From positions 14,685,447 through 14,749,446 of the forward strand of contig BSWB01000005.1 in the NCBI GenBank assembly GCA_033239125.1: a stretch of DNA of 64,000 bases. The letters are read 5' to 3'. Made by a program: the position numbers and the translations under genes. The DNA comes from Fagopyrum homotropicum. Its lineage: Eukaryota > Streptophyta > Magnoliopsida > Caryophyllales > Polygonaceae. Below, piece after piece: positions 11,419-22,742 of this stretch. Every line of letters starts with the position of its first letter. Within the stretch, counting starts at the first letter, position 1. Below the pieces are notes generated by a model. The model made no database searches. It had not been told where the DNA came from and saw only the letters and a list, made by a program, of their open reading frames with translations.

Positions 11419-11817
11419 TGATGACATGAATTATGACCTATATTTAACCATACATTTAGATAGATTTTCCCTTTATTTTGTATGCATAAGACATGAATTT
11501 ATAAAATTTGAGCTCCTATTTGCATACTTTGCTAGAATAGATATCTACACGGATTCTTGTTGCATTTGTAGGTAATTTGGACAATTTTGGAGCAAAATGG
11601 AACATATGAGGACTAATCCTCAAGATGGATCATATTGGGACATGATGGAGCATAAAAAGGAAGCTAGGAACATGCAGATAAGAAAGCCGGAGCAGACTCT
11701 GATACCATCACGAAAACTCATCCCAGATTTCCTTAAAATAGACCGAGATTTTCTTATTTTCGGCCCAAGCCCAAGCTTTTAAAAACCCTAGATTTTATTA
11801 TAAAATATGGAGGTAGC
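11419..11817 (+). mobile_element. E3 left LTR, part 1 of 3
   Basis: Begins TGATGACATGAATTATG, the Athila-type LTR start seen in E2/E4 (TGATAGCATGAATTATAG). It matches the right LTR of E3 (35047 on). Interrupted by E1, whose target GTAGC is at 11813-11817. No 5-bp duplication flanking E3 itself is seen. Confidence 0.85.
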
Positions 11818-13490
11818 TGTTAGCATGAAATATTGCGATATTCTAGGCCCTTTTTCTAGTTGTTTTTCATCCATTATAGTGTTCATTGACAAGACATTGA
11901 AGCATTTGTTAGCTAGTTTGTCTATATTTTCGATATGGAGGTCTACATTAACTTTGTGTTGATTATAGGTGAATAAGAGCTAAAACCGAACCATTTGATA
12001 GAGATAGGAGAAGATTTGAGCACATCCAAGGATTAAGGACACATCAAAGAAGTCAAAGGAATGCTAGGATGAGGAATGGCACGACACAAAGGAAACCACA
12101 AGCAATTTACACTTCCACGCTCTAAAATACGGTGGTAGAGAAGTCCACGCTCTAAACCACGGCCGTGGATCTTGGCATCATGAACGTGGAGTATTCCAGA
12201 GAGTTACACGGTATAAAGTACGGTCGTGGAAATCATATGGAACCGTAATCTACTTCCACGCTCTAAACCACGGTTGTGGAACTCCATGAGACCGTGATTT
12301 AGGCGATCTTTTGTCGAATTAATTATTGCCACATCATATACGCACATGGGCTGGACGGTTATTTTATCCTTCCTTATAAAAAGGCTGGAGAGGAGAGAAT
12401 TTGACACACACGCTTAGGGCTGCATTGGACTTCCGAAGATTTGCGCTTGCAAAACGTGATTCGCAAAGGTTTGAAGATTTGGGAGTTGCTTGTGGAGGAA
12501 GTTACGCCTTTTGTCCTTAGGTCTGATTAGAAGACGAATTGACATCCCGTTCTTCGTTCTTATCAAGGATTGTTATTGGTTTGTGTTTACTTCCGAATCC
12601 GATATACATTATTCCTTTTGTGTGTGGATTTGAGATTGATTTGAGTTTTATTGAAGGTTTCCGAAGGTTTTCATCTTTCATTCTTCTCAAACTTGATTTG
12701 ATATTATAATGACAATGGTTATTGGCTAAAACCCTTTAGCAATTCTAAGGTGAAGGGTTAATAATTGTGGCTTAGATGATGATAGATCGATCGTAAATTG
12801 ATTGGACCCTAAGATTTAGAGAGATTTCGCCGACGAACCAAAATCACGGTTTATTCTTGAGGTTCCACGGCCGTGGAACTCAAGATCTGCCCGTAATTTA
12901 TACCAGTTTACGAACTTTGCTTTTACTTTGATCCAAGGTTAAAGATTAGCTTTAATCTAGTCTAGGTTTGCCCTTTTCTAGGTAGTAGTGAAGCCTCAAC
13001 AACCTCTACTTCGATTTCGAGTGTCACAACCTTAATCGGTTTAGTTAGTCTTGATCCTTGGGTTACAAGTTTGGGTATTTAAGATTAATTCTTGTCCATA
13101 GATCCTTTCTATACTGAAGCCTCAACAACCTTTATAGAGAGTGTCTTTAGATAAGTCATATAAAGCCTTGGAACTTCACCGTACATTGCTTTACCTTAGC
13201 ATACCCTTGCAACTCTTAACTCTGTCCTTAGTTCTTTAGTATATCTTGAGTCGATTGCCACAATTAGACACCTGGATCTTTAGGGTTGCTGTTTTCCCAA
13301 TATATTTGCAAAGCTTTACCCTTTTACTTGCTTGACAACTTTACGAACTGAATTTGTTCACCCCAAATCCCTGTGTTCGATACTATGGAATTCTTGCTTT
13401 ACTACGCTGATCCGTACACTGCGGGTTCGCTTGCTTGATTCTAGTTTTATAAATTTAAAGCTTATTTGCACGCACGCTAAGTGGCGAACA
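11818..13490 (+). repeat. E1 5' LTR (1673 bp)
   Basis: Runs from TGTTAGCATG to GGCGAACA. Contains a TATA box (CCTTATAAAAAGG, near 12373) and the family motif CCACGGCCGTGG at 12157-12168 and 12865-12876, with several relaxed copies upstream of the TATA box. TGAAGCCTCAACAACC occurs twice (about 12989 and 13114). The U5 end has the conserved CCGTACACTGCGGGTTCGC box. Confidence 0.95.
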
Positions 13491-13496
13491 AGTTTT

Positions 13497-13513
13497 TGGC
13501 GCCGTTGCCGGGG
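13497..13513 (+). other. E1 primer binding site (tRNA-Asp)
   Basis: TGGCGCCGTTGCCGGGG, 6 nt after the LTR end, is complementary to the 3' 17 nt (including CCA) of plant tRNA-Asp. The same site is in E4, E5 and E6, and in altered form in E2 and E3. Confidence 0.93.
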
Positions 13514-16464
13514 ATCGTAATCACTTATTTAGAGGACTCCAGTAAGTTACACGACCAAAACCACGGCGGTGGAACAAGCAGAGGCACCATAATTGACTTC
13601 CACGCCCAAAACCACGGCCGTGGAGGAAACAGGGGAGCCGTAATTTTGGGAAAATCTGAAGATAATTACGTTCTTTCTACCACTTCTTTTGATTCTTCTC
13701 CAACAACTTCTATACCCTTAGAGACTTCTAAGGAAGCATTGGACACTCCTCAAGAGTCATTAGAGAGTCCTATAGTAATGGAATTGAAGCCACTTCCCGC
13801 ACATCTAAGGTACGCATTTCTAGGACCTAATTCTACCTTTCCGGTAATTGTTAGTTCCGATCTAAGTATAGATAAACATAGTAAGTTTATGGTTGTTCTT
13901 AAGAAACATAGGAAAGCCTTAGGTTACACTATAGAGGATCTAGTAGGAATCAAGCCTTCACTATGCATGCATAAGATCCGAATGGATGGAGGATGTGTAT
14001 AGACTACCACAAGCTAAACAACGCAACGAGGAAGGATCACTTCCCACTACCATTCGTCGACCAAATGCTTGAGAGGTTAGCACAACACTCACATTTTTGT
14101 TATCTTGATGGTTATAGTGGTTTCTTTCAGATCCCGATACATCCGGATGATCAAGAGAAGACCACATTCACGTGCCCGTGGGGTACGTTTGCTTATAGGA
14201 GAATGCCGTTTGGGCTTTGCAACGCCCCAGCCACCTTTCAAAGGTGCATGATGGCTATCTTCTCGGAGTACATAGAGGAAATCATGGAGGTTTTCATGGA
14301 TGACTTTTCTGTTTATGGTTCCTCTTTCGATGATTGTCTTTCTAACCTTTCTCTTGTGCTACAAAGGTGTGAATACACTAACCTAGTTCTTAATTGGGAA
14401 AAGTGTCAATTTATGGTGAAAGAAGGCATTGTATTAGGGCACTTGATCTCTAGTAGAGGGATTGAAGTGGATAAGGCTAAGATAGAGACTATAGAAAAGC
14501 TCCCTCCTCCATCTTCGGTGAAAGGAATAAGAAGCTTTGTAGGACATGCTGAATTTTATAGACGCTTTATAAAGGATTTCTCCAAGATATCAAAACCGCT
14601 TACTAATCTATTGATGAAAGATGCAGTTTTTGATTTCTCGCAGGAGTGTTTAGACGCGTTTAATAAGATTCGGGAAGCTCTAATTTCAGCCCCGATTATT
14701 CAACCTCCGGATTGGAATCTTCCATTCGAGGTTATGTGTGATGCAAGTGACGTAGCTATAGGAGTTGTGCTTGGGCAAAAGAAGGAAGGACGAACTCATG
14801 CTATCTACTATGCTAGCAAGACGCTAGATGAAGCGCAGCTCAACTACGCCGCTACCGAGAAAGAGTTTCTAGCAATTGTATATGCATTTGAAAAGTTTCT
14901 TTCTTATCTTGTAGGTACAAAGGTGATTGTAAACACGGATCATGCTGCGATCCGGTATTTACTTGCAAAGAAGGATGCGAAACCAAGGCTAATTAGATGG
15001 ATTCTTCTCCTACAAGAATTCGATCTAGAGATCCGTGACAAGAAGGATTCGGAAAATTCTGTTGCGGATCATTTGAGTCGTCTACCACATCTAGAGGGCG
15101 ACGATCTACCCATAGATGACTCCTTTCTGGACGAGCATTTACATATCATAGAGGAGTGCATCGACAAGATCACTAAAGGTAATGAACCAGGGTTTGCTGA
15201 TTTTGTTAGCTATTTGGTTTGTCAGGAATTACCACCCGGATTATCCTATGCACAAAGGAAGAAGTTCTTCAAGGATGTTCGGGAATACTTTTGGAATGAA
15301 CCTCTCCTCTTTTAGAGAGGTCCTCACGGCATCATTCGACGATGTGTGCCGGAAGACGAGATGTAAAGCGTCATCCGTCATTGTCATTCACTACCTTGCG
15401 GAGAACACGCTAGCTCGAACAAGACTAGCGCTAAGGTATTGCAATCTGGATTCTTTTGGCCTACTTTATTTAAAGATGTGCAAACCTTTGTTTTCTGCTA
15501 CGATGCTTGTCAAAGAACAAGGAACATCTCTAGGAGGAACGAGATGCCTCTTAACAACATTCAGGAGGTAGAGATCTTTGACGTTTGGGGAGTAGACTTC
15601 ATGGGACCTTTCCCATCATCTTGTGGAAACCAATACATACTTCTAGCTGTAGATTATGTTTCGAGATGGGTTGAAGCAATTGCCTCTCCTACTAATGATG
15701 CCATGGTTGTGGTTAAGTTCTTTAACAAGACCATTTTCCCGCGATTTAGGACACCACGAACTATCATTAGTGATGGAGGCTCTCACTTCATCGCCCGACG
15801 ATTCGAAGCTCTACTAGCTAAGTATGGGGTGACTCACAAGATCGCCACCCCTTACCATCCACAAACAAGTGGACAAGTGGATATTTCAAACCGGGAGATT
15901 AAAGGAATCCTAGAGAAGACGGTTTCAAGGACAAGAAAGGATTGGTCTTTAAAGCTAGATGATGCATTGTGAGCATACCGGACTGCATATAAGACTCCCA
16001 TAGGAACGACACCATACAACCTTGTGTATGGGAAGTCTTGTCACTTGCCGGTAGAGCTAGAACATAAGGCGTATTGGGCAATAAAGTGGTTTAACTTCAG
16101 CATAAAGGAAGTGGGTAAGAAGCGCCTCTTGGACCTTAACGAGCTTGAAGAACTTCGCTTAAACGCCTACGAAAACGCCAAGATCTATAAAGAAAGAGCG
16201 AAGCGTTGGCATGATAAGCATGTCATTCCAAAAGACCTCAAAGAAGGAGATCAAGTCCTCCTCTTCAATTCAAGACTTCGTCTCTTTCCAGGTAAGCTTA
16301 AATCTCATTGGACCGGACCTTATCTAATCAAACGTGTTTTTCCCCATGGTGCAGTTGAAGTATGGGGTGAAAAGGGCGGAAGCTTCAAGGTGAACGGTCA
16401 ACGACTCAAGAAGTACTCACCTGAACTCCAAGATGAAGAGTTCGCACCTACCGCACTCGAATAA
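13514..16464 (+). pseudogene. E1 pol remnant: RT-RNase H-integrase, 5' part deleted
   Basis: The frame starts in the protease-RT linker (with two copies of the family palindrome motif). Near 13994 it jumps to CIDYHKLN of RT, so about 80 residues of the N-terminal RT are missing at a GGATG microhomology, which shifts frame. RT retains MPFGLCNAPATFQ and the catalytic FMDD (Athila-type YMDD). RNase H has VMCDASD, TEKEF and NTDHA. An amber (AAG to TAG, about 15313) ends RT-RNase H. Integrase follows with HCH...CYDAC, VDFMGPF, SDGG and GQVD. The last catalytic residue is Asp instead of Glu. A TGA replaces a Trp codon near 15970. The frame ends at TAA 16462. Inactive. Confidence 0.93.
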
Positions 16465-16504
16465 GTGTAAGTACGGTCTAGCTACGGACCTTAAACAAGC
16501 GCTT

Positions 16505-16522
16505 CTTGGGAGGCAACCCAAG
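16505..16522 (+). ncRNA. E1 post-pol hairpin, loop AGGCAA
   Basis: CTTGGG-AGGCAA-CCCAAG forms a 6-bp stem. It is preceded by GACCTTAAACAAGCGCTT. The same block lies just after pol in E2, E4, E5 and E6. Confidence 0.75.
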
Positions 16523-17292
16523 GTATTGCACTTATGTTTTTGTTTATCATATATAGATTAGAGTAGTTTAGACGTTTTTGCTTTGTTTTGCCTTCGATAC
16601 CTTCCGGTATATTCGTGTTTTCAGATGTAGGAGCAATGGAATAGGCAAGGGAGAAGGAAAAGTTGAAGGAAATTGACGAAACTTGAATTTTGGCACATTA
16701 CAGAGAGTTCCACGGCCAAAACCACGGTTGTGAAAGCTACAGTGACCGTAATTTGCAAAATTCTAAGAAAAATCACCAAAACCACGGTTCCGTACAAAAC
16801 CACGGCCGTGGAACACCCCGAGTGACCGTAATTTTCCAAAAATTTTACGGTCACTATATAAACCACCTTCTTCACAAAAATCACACAAAAATCCCTCTTC
16901 CACGACCCAAAGCGCCATAAATCGTCCCCCTCTCTCAAATCTCCATTCGTTAATCGTTTCGAATGATTCTTGAGCCTAAAGTGAAGCAAATTCAACCATC
17001 TATAAGATCCAAGCAACAATTCAATTGGACAATCACTGGAGAAGACGGAATTTGGATTTTAAGAATCCAAAACCTAGGTTTTCTTCTCTTCCTTTACTTT
17101 GTCGATTTGGCTCAGTTTTCGCAAGAATTTTTAGGAGAACTGATTGGAATTGGATTGGAATTAGTCTAGGGCTGTTGTCTGGTGAATTTTGTGTTGATTG
17201 ATTGAGTTTTGAGAAATTCAGAGCCAAACCACGGTCTCTGGGCAAACCACGGCCGTAGAACCTGTAGAACAGACCGTGATTTTTTGACTGAG
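16523..17292 (+). promoter_or_regulatory. E1 internal leader with TATA box before the Athila-type ORF
   Basis: This noncoding stretch carries family palindromes (perfect copy at 16800-16811; relaxed copies near 16712, 16781 and 17249). It also has an inverted repeat GTGACCGTAA / TTACGGTCAC (about 16821-16853) and, immediately after it, TATATAAA at 16855-16862. The ATG of the Athila-type ORF is 438 nt downstream. E2 has the same arrangement (441 nt). I infer an internal promoter, possibly for a separate mRNA; an RNA leader for a spliced message is the alternative. Confidence 0.5.
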
Positions 17293-18825
17293 ATGGATTT
17301 GATTAGGAGAATGTCCACTGGAAGTAAGAAGAGGAAAGGTGATGCTTCCTCCTCCTCCCAGATACCTCCTAGTGAACCACCATCACCCCCAACCCCTAGA
17401 ATTCCAAAAATCCATGAAGACTACCTCGATGCCTTAGAAAGGATCGAGAAGAGGGCGGTCATAGGACCACGCTACTTACTTCTTGAGGAGTTAGAGCCAC
17501 TGAATGTGGTGAGTGATCTTACATGTCTTTTAGATAGAGCCGGCTTGACCATCTTCTCTGTTATTAGGGAAGATGCTTATGAGGAGTTTACTAGAGAGTT
17601 TGTGATCTCTTTTGAGCATAGCCATGTGGATAGGACAGTTTCCTTTAGGCTGATGGAGGAGAACTACGAGTTCTCGATCTTAGAGTTCGGAGCCTTCTTT
17701 GGGTTCCAAGAGACCTTCAATGGTCGTTTTCCTAGCGGTGTATACGCTAAGGATTTCTGGGAGGACATTGCTATGATCTATGCCAGCGAGGACCGCTGGC
17801 AACCAGTTGACACCAAGGCTAAGCTTATCTATCACTTAGCCTAGAAGATAGCCCAAAGAGTACTTTCTGAGTGTCTTTTCCCTAGGACCGAGACCCCTCA
17901 GAAGATCAAGACAGATGAGTTGTTCCTCCTTTATGCTATGTTGCACGGTAGACCTGCTGACTGTGCTACCCTTCTAGCCTCCACCATGAGTAAGCTCAAG
18001 AATAAGAGAGCCGGGAACATTGGATATGGTGGTATAGTCACCCACATTGCTAGACAGTTGGGGATAGATTTTTCTGCTTGCACTAGGATAGCAGCTAGAC
18101 CGTTGGGACTCCAGAGCCTCATGACTAGAGGTTTGATCTTTCCTAGGCATAGGGGTCCACCTACCGCTGCCATGCCTTGGGAGGATAGAGAAGGTAGAGG
18201 CGTTCCATGGCTCTCTGAGTATTCCATTATAGCTGGACGCTATAATTGGAAGTAGACATTCGTTGCTATGCATGCGAATAGGCCAGTAGCCCCTCCCTAT
18301 GTCCCTCCTGAGGTACCAGTTGTAGATGAGGAGGAGATAGGAGGAGGTGATGATTTTGAGGGAGGCGGTGAGGAGCATGACTTTGGCACTTTCCCAGATC
18401 AGCCGACACATTTCCCTGACCCTCCCAGACGTTCATCATGACCAGTTGGACCTTAAAGAGCCTCTTTCTCTCGCCGTGCTAGCGTGAGTGAGAGGCCGAC
18501 ATGGATGGATACCCCTCCCGATTGGTATAGATCACAGCCGGAGTGGATGGGAGCTCCGCCGTCATGGTATGCACAGTCGCCGTCTGCACCAGCACCACAG
18601 GATGCACCATCTTGGTACAGCCAGGCACCGGGGTGGTACGAGCAGCTTCCGGATTAGGCTACCGACCTCTCCAGGAGAGTAGGAGCTTTGGAGGTCCGGC
18701 AGGACGCTAGAGATGTACGAGCTGACGAGCACGACAGGATGATGAGAAACATCTACCGCCAGTAGTTTGGGCGGAACTTCGACTCCAGTTTCTTCCCGTT
18801 TCCACCACCACCAGCACCACAGTGA
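17293..18825 (+). pseudogene. E1 Athila-type ORF (env-position protein), six in-frame stops
   Basis: A single frame runs from ATG 17293 (MDLIRRMSTGSKKRKGD) to TGA 18823 with no frameshift. It has six stops: TAG at 17842, 18253, 18655 and 18763; TGA at 18439; TAA at 18454. The N-terminal half (DYLDALERIEKRAVIGPRYL, then LLDRAGL, EFTREFVIS, FRLMEENYEFSILEFG) is the ATHILA ORF-1 family, found downstream of pol in Athila elements. Its role is unknown; some authors call it env-like. The C-terminal half is acidic and then rich in W, P, Y and S, ending in a proline run. No transmembrane segment is evident. Most stops look like single transitions from CAG/CAA/TGG. Confidence 0.85.
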
Positions 18826-20184
18826 TGATCATGCATGATTGACAGCATTAGCCGCTCCACCGCCGTCTTGTGAGTTCATTTTCTTTCTTTCTTTTCTTTA
18901 TTTCTTTTTGAACATTAGGGACAATGTTTGTTTCAAGTATGGGGTGGGGTGTGACTATCGTTTGTAATAACTCTACTCACTTTGCTTGCTTTGATTCGAG
19001 AACACTTTGCATGTTTCATTTCATTGTCACACGTTTTATTATTGCATTGCATGAAAAATCTTTTAAAAAACCATAAAAATTTGAAAAATTTTGAAAATTT
19101 TGTACTTCTAAAAATTGAGATGATTCCTATGATAAATCTTACTTGCGGAATGAACTTTTGATGATAATTGCATGCTTCAACGGAATTATGAATTGGATAG
19201 AGTTTGAATGAGTTGTTTGTCTTTACTTGCAAATTTCGTAATGTGAGAACTTCATCTAAATCAATTTGAGAAATTGAGGTTGAAATTACATAATAAGTTC
19301 TTATGCTTCTTTATGAAATGATTAAGGCAATTCGACCTTTCTTCTTCCTTTCTATGTTCATTTAGCCCCTCAATAAAATAATAGCCTCCCTTACCTATCC
19401 GAGAACTTGGAGGAGTTGATATTTGGCATGTTTGATGTGGGAGGGCCATGAAAGCAAAATTTTGCATTCAAAGAATAGAAAGAACTTGTAGGTTTGGGGA
19501 AGTCAATCATGACGATGAGTAACTCGACACCATTCACATATTCGGGTGTTTGTGTCTTGCCAAAGTCGGATTGAGCGATATTCCTAGCGGATTATGGTAT
19601 GGGCATCAAGGGTTTGAGGCATCTCGAAATTGAGAAACGCCAATCTTCTAGGCTTCGATTTTTGTGCACCGCTGTCCATAACTCCAAAAGTAAAGTCGAA
19701 AAATGATGTGACAAAGAAAAGAGCAAAGCTCTAAGTTGAAAGTGTTGCAAAATCACAAGAGAAAAAGAAAAGAGTTAGTTGTCCACTTTCCCGGATTCAT
19801 GCACCACACTCCTTATAAGTATCCTTCCTTTCCGCATTCTAGACCTTACTTGAAAGTCCTTAAGATCGAAAGAGTGTTATATGACTTAGTGATCTAAATT
19901 GAAGTTTCTTATTCTTGATTTTGATGGTTTTTGAAGGTTATGATGTTTGTTTTGAGGATTAAGCAGCTTATGATGTTTCTTTACTTTACATGCTTCGGTT
20001 TGTGTATGTGAGCGTTTTCAAGGATGATTGAAGCAAGGTTTGAGGTTGATCTATTGACTAGAAGCACATTTATATAAAAGATGTTTTGTTTTTGAGTTTG
20101 CATGCATATTTCATCCTAACTTATGTTCTAAAGCTTTCAAAAGACCTTGCTTGGGGACAAGCAAGTGGCAAGTATGGGGTATTT
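18826..20184 (+). other. E1 3' noncoding region and PPT
   Basis: About 1.36 kb without a gene. It contains a PPT-like AAGTATGGGGT near 18938 following GACAATGTTTGTTTC, a conserved block (19484-19700) shared with E2 and E5 that includes a hairpin at 19522-19547, and the true PPT (AAGTATGGGGTATTT, about 20170-20184) next to the 3' LTR. Confidence 0.8.
19522..19547 (+). ncRNA. E1 3'-region hairpin
   Basis: ACTCGA / TCGGGT arms (one T-G wobble) around a loop ending ATTCACATAT. E2 and E5 have the equivalent stem with other pairs. It is followed by TTGCCAAAGTC in all three. Confidence 0.55.
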
Positions 20185-21857
20185 TGTTAGCATGAAATAT
20201 TGCGATATTCTAGGCACTTTTTCTAGTTGTTTTTCATCCATTATAGTGTTCATTGACAAGGCATTGAAGCATTTGTTAGCTAGTTTGTCTATATTTTCGA
20301 TATGGAGGTCTACATTAGCTTTGTGTTGTTTATAGGTGAATAAGAGCTAAAACCGAACCATTTGAGAGAGATAGGAGAAGATTTTAGCACATCCAAGGAT
20401 TAAGGACACATCAAAGAAGTCAAAGTAATGCTAGGATGAGGAATGGCACGACACAAAGGAAACCACAAGCAATTTACACTTCCACGCTCTAAAATACGGT
20501 CGTAGAGAAGTCCACGCTCTAAACCACGGCCTTGGATCTTGGCATCATGAACGTGGAGTATTCCAAAGAGTTACACGGTATAAAGTACGGTTGTGGAAAT
20601 CATATGGAACCGTAATCCACTTCCACGCTCTAAACCACGGTCGTGGAACTCCATGAGACCGTGATTTAGGCGATCTTTTGTCGAATTAATTATTGCCACA
20701 TCATATACGCACATGGGCTGGACGGTTATTTTATCCTTCCTTATAAAAAGGCTGGAGAGGAGAGAATTTGACACACGTGCTTAGGGCTGCATTGGACGTC
20801 CGGAGATATGCGCTTGCAAAACGTGATTCGTGAAGGTTTGAAGATTTGGGTGTTGCTTGTGGCAGAAGTGACGCCTTTTGTCCTTAGGTTTGATTAGAAG
20901 ACGGATTGACATCCCGTTCTTCGTTCTTATCAAGGATTGTTATTGGTTTGTGTTTACTTCCGAATCCGATATACATTATTCCTTTTGTGTGTGGATTTGA
21001 GATTGATTTGAGTTTTATTGAAGGTTTCCGAAGGTTTTCATCTTTCATTCTTCTTAAACTTGATTTGATATTATAATGACAATGGTTATTGGCTAAAACC
21101 CTTTAGCAATTCTAAGGTGAAGGGTTAATAATTGTGGCTTAGATGATGATAGATCGATCGTAAATTGATTGGACCCTGAGAGTTAGAGAGATTTCGCCGA
21201 CGAACCAAAATCACGGTTTATTCTTGAGGTTCCACGGCCGTGGAACTCAAGATCTGCCCGTAATTTATACCAGTTTATGAACTTTTCTTTTACTTTGATC
21301 CAAGGTTAAAGATTAGCTTTAATCTAGTCTAGGTTTGCCTTTTTCTAGGTAGTAGTGAAGCCTCAACAACCTCTATTTCGATTTCGAGTGTCACAACCTT
21401 AATCGGTTTAGTTAGTCTTGATCCTTAGGTTATAAGTTTGGGTATTTAAGATTAATTCTTGTCCATAGATCCTTTCTATACTGAAGCCTCAACAACCTTT
21501 ATAGAGAGTGTCTTTAGATAAGTCATATAAAGCCTTGGAACTTCACCGTACATTGCTTTACCTTAGCATACCCTTGTAACTCTTAACTCTGTCCTTAGTT
21601 CTTTAGTATATCTTGAGTCGATTGCCACAATTAGACACCTGGATCTTTAGGGTTGCTGTTTTCCCAATGTATTTGCAAAGCTTTACCCTTTTACTTGCTT
21701 GACAACTTTATGAACTGAATTTGTTCCCCCCAAATCCCTGTGTTCGATACTCTGGAATTCTTGCTTTACTACGCCGATCCGTACACTGCGGGTTCGCTTG
21801 CTTGATTCTAGTTTTATAAATTTAAAGCTTATTTGCACGCACGCTAAGTGGTGAACA
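20185..21857 (+). repeat. E1 3' LTR (1673 bp)
   Basis: Same length and nearly the same sequence as 11818-13490. Perfect family palindrome at 21232-21243. Ends GGTGAACA directly before the GTAGC target copy. Confidence 0.95.
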
Positions 21858-21862
21858 GTAGC

Positions 21863-22742
21863 AACATGTACAGAGGATCCCGAATGAAGAAGGCGGCGAC
21901 ACACATATGAAGGAGGCCACGGTGGGTCGACGGATGGGTAGCACTTAACACCTCCTAACACGCTTAGATTCGTGCCCCATTGACGGCTACATCACTTTTG
22001 GATTGGGGATTGAGAAGATTTGAGATGGACGGAAATATTTAGTTTTTAGATTTCATAGCTTTTGAACATAAGGTTGGAACTTTGTAGTTGCTTTGCTACG
22101 CTTTGATTATTAAAGACCTTTTGCTAAGTATTTCTTGCCCTTTTCTTGGTTATTTTGATTTTATGAGTTTGTTTATTTCATATACCTTTGTTGATATGAA
22201 TATGTGTGTTGTTGGCTAAAATTCTTGCGATTCTAGGGTGATTAGTTGATGGTTGTGGTATAGATGATGATAAAATGAATCTTTAAGTTAGATTGCATCC
22301 TGAAGGTTGGTTTCAACCTACGCAGTTACCAAATCTCGGTCTATTCTCAAGAATCTCGGCCGAGATTTGAGCAAGAACAACCCGAAGTTTTCCATGTTTA
22401 TCCGTTCATGTTATATCCTTAAGCTTAGGTTAAAGATTGCCTAAATCATAGCCTTGTTGAACCTTTCAAGCTTATTTCCAAGCTTGAGAAGAGACTTATC
22501 CGGTGATTCCCTTTCTTGGTTGCCAAAGATGATGAGTTCTACGTAATAAAGGTTTATCCTTTATTAGGTTTAAGTGTGCCTTCACCTTGCCTTTGTGAGC
22601 TAGCCTGAGACTTACATGGTAAATGTTAGTTCTATTCCCTTAGGTTGAGTTGTTGGTTTGAGATTATAGTTCCTTTATTTAGATCCTTGAGACTTACCCG
22701 GTAATAGGCCCTATGGTTTGGGATTAATGGATAGTGAGACCT
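21863..22742 (+). mobile_element. E3 left LTR, part 2 of 3
   Basis: Continues the LTR after E1. Its start (AACATGTACAGAGGATCC) matches GCAACACGC...GGATCC in the right LTR at about 35430. It holds the E3 palindrome AATCTCGGCCGAGATT (22352-22367) and GAGACTTACCCGGTAA-type repeats. It ends with the E2 target GACCT (22738-22742). Confidence 0.88.

Larger units (their letters stand above)
11818..21857 (+). mobile_element. E1: Athila-type Ty3/gypsy retrotransposon, 10.0 kb
   Basis: Two LTRs of the same length (1673 bp), a 5-bp target duplication GTAGC (11813-11817, 21858-21862), a tRNA-Asp PBS, a pol remnant, an Athila-type ORF remnant and a PPT show a complete insertion in sense with E2, E4 and E5. 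Gag, protease and the start of RT are deleted, so it could only have moved in trans after that loss, or the deletion came after insertion. The LTRs look nearly identical on reading, suggesting a fairly recent insertion into the left LTR of E3. Confidence 0.95.

Noticed and set aside
13481..13560. Start of a protein reading through the E1 LTR end and PBS
   Set aside because: It begins with GTG inside the LTR and translates the PBS. The pol remnant only becomes recognisable further on.
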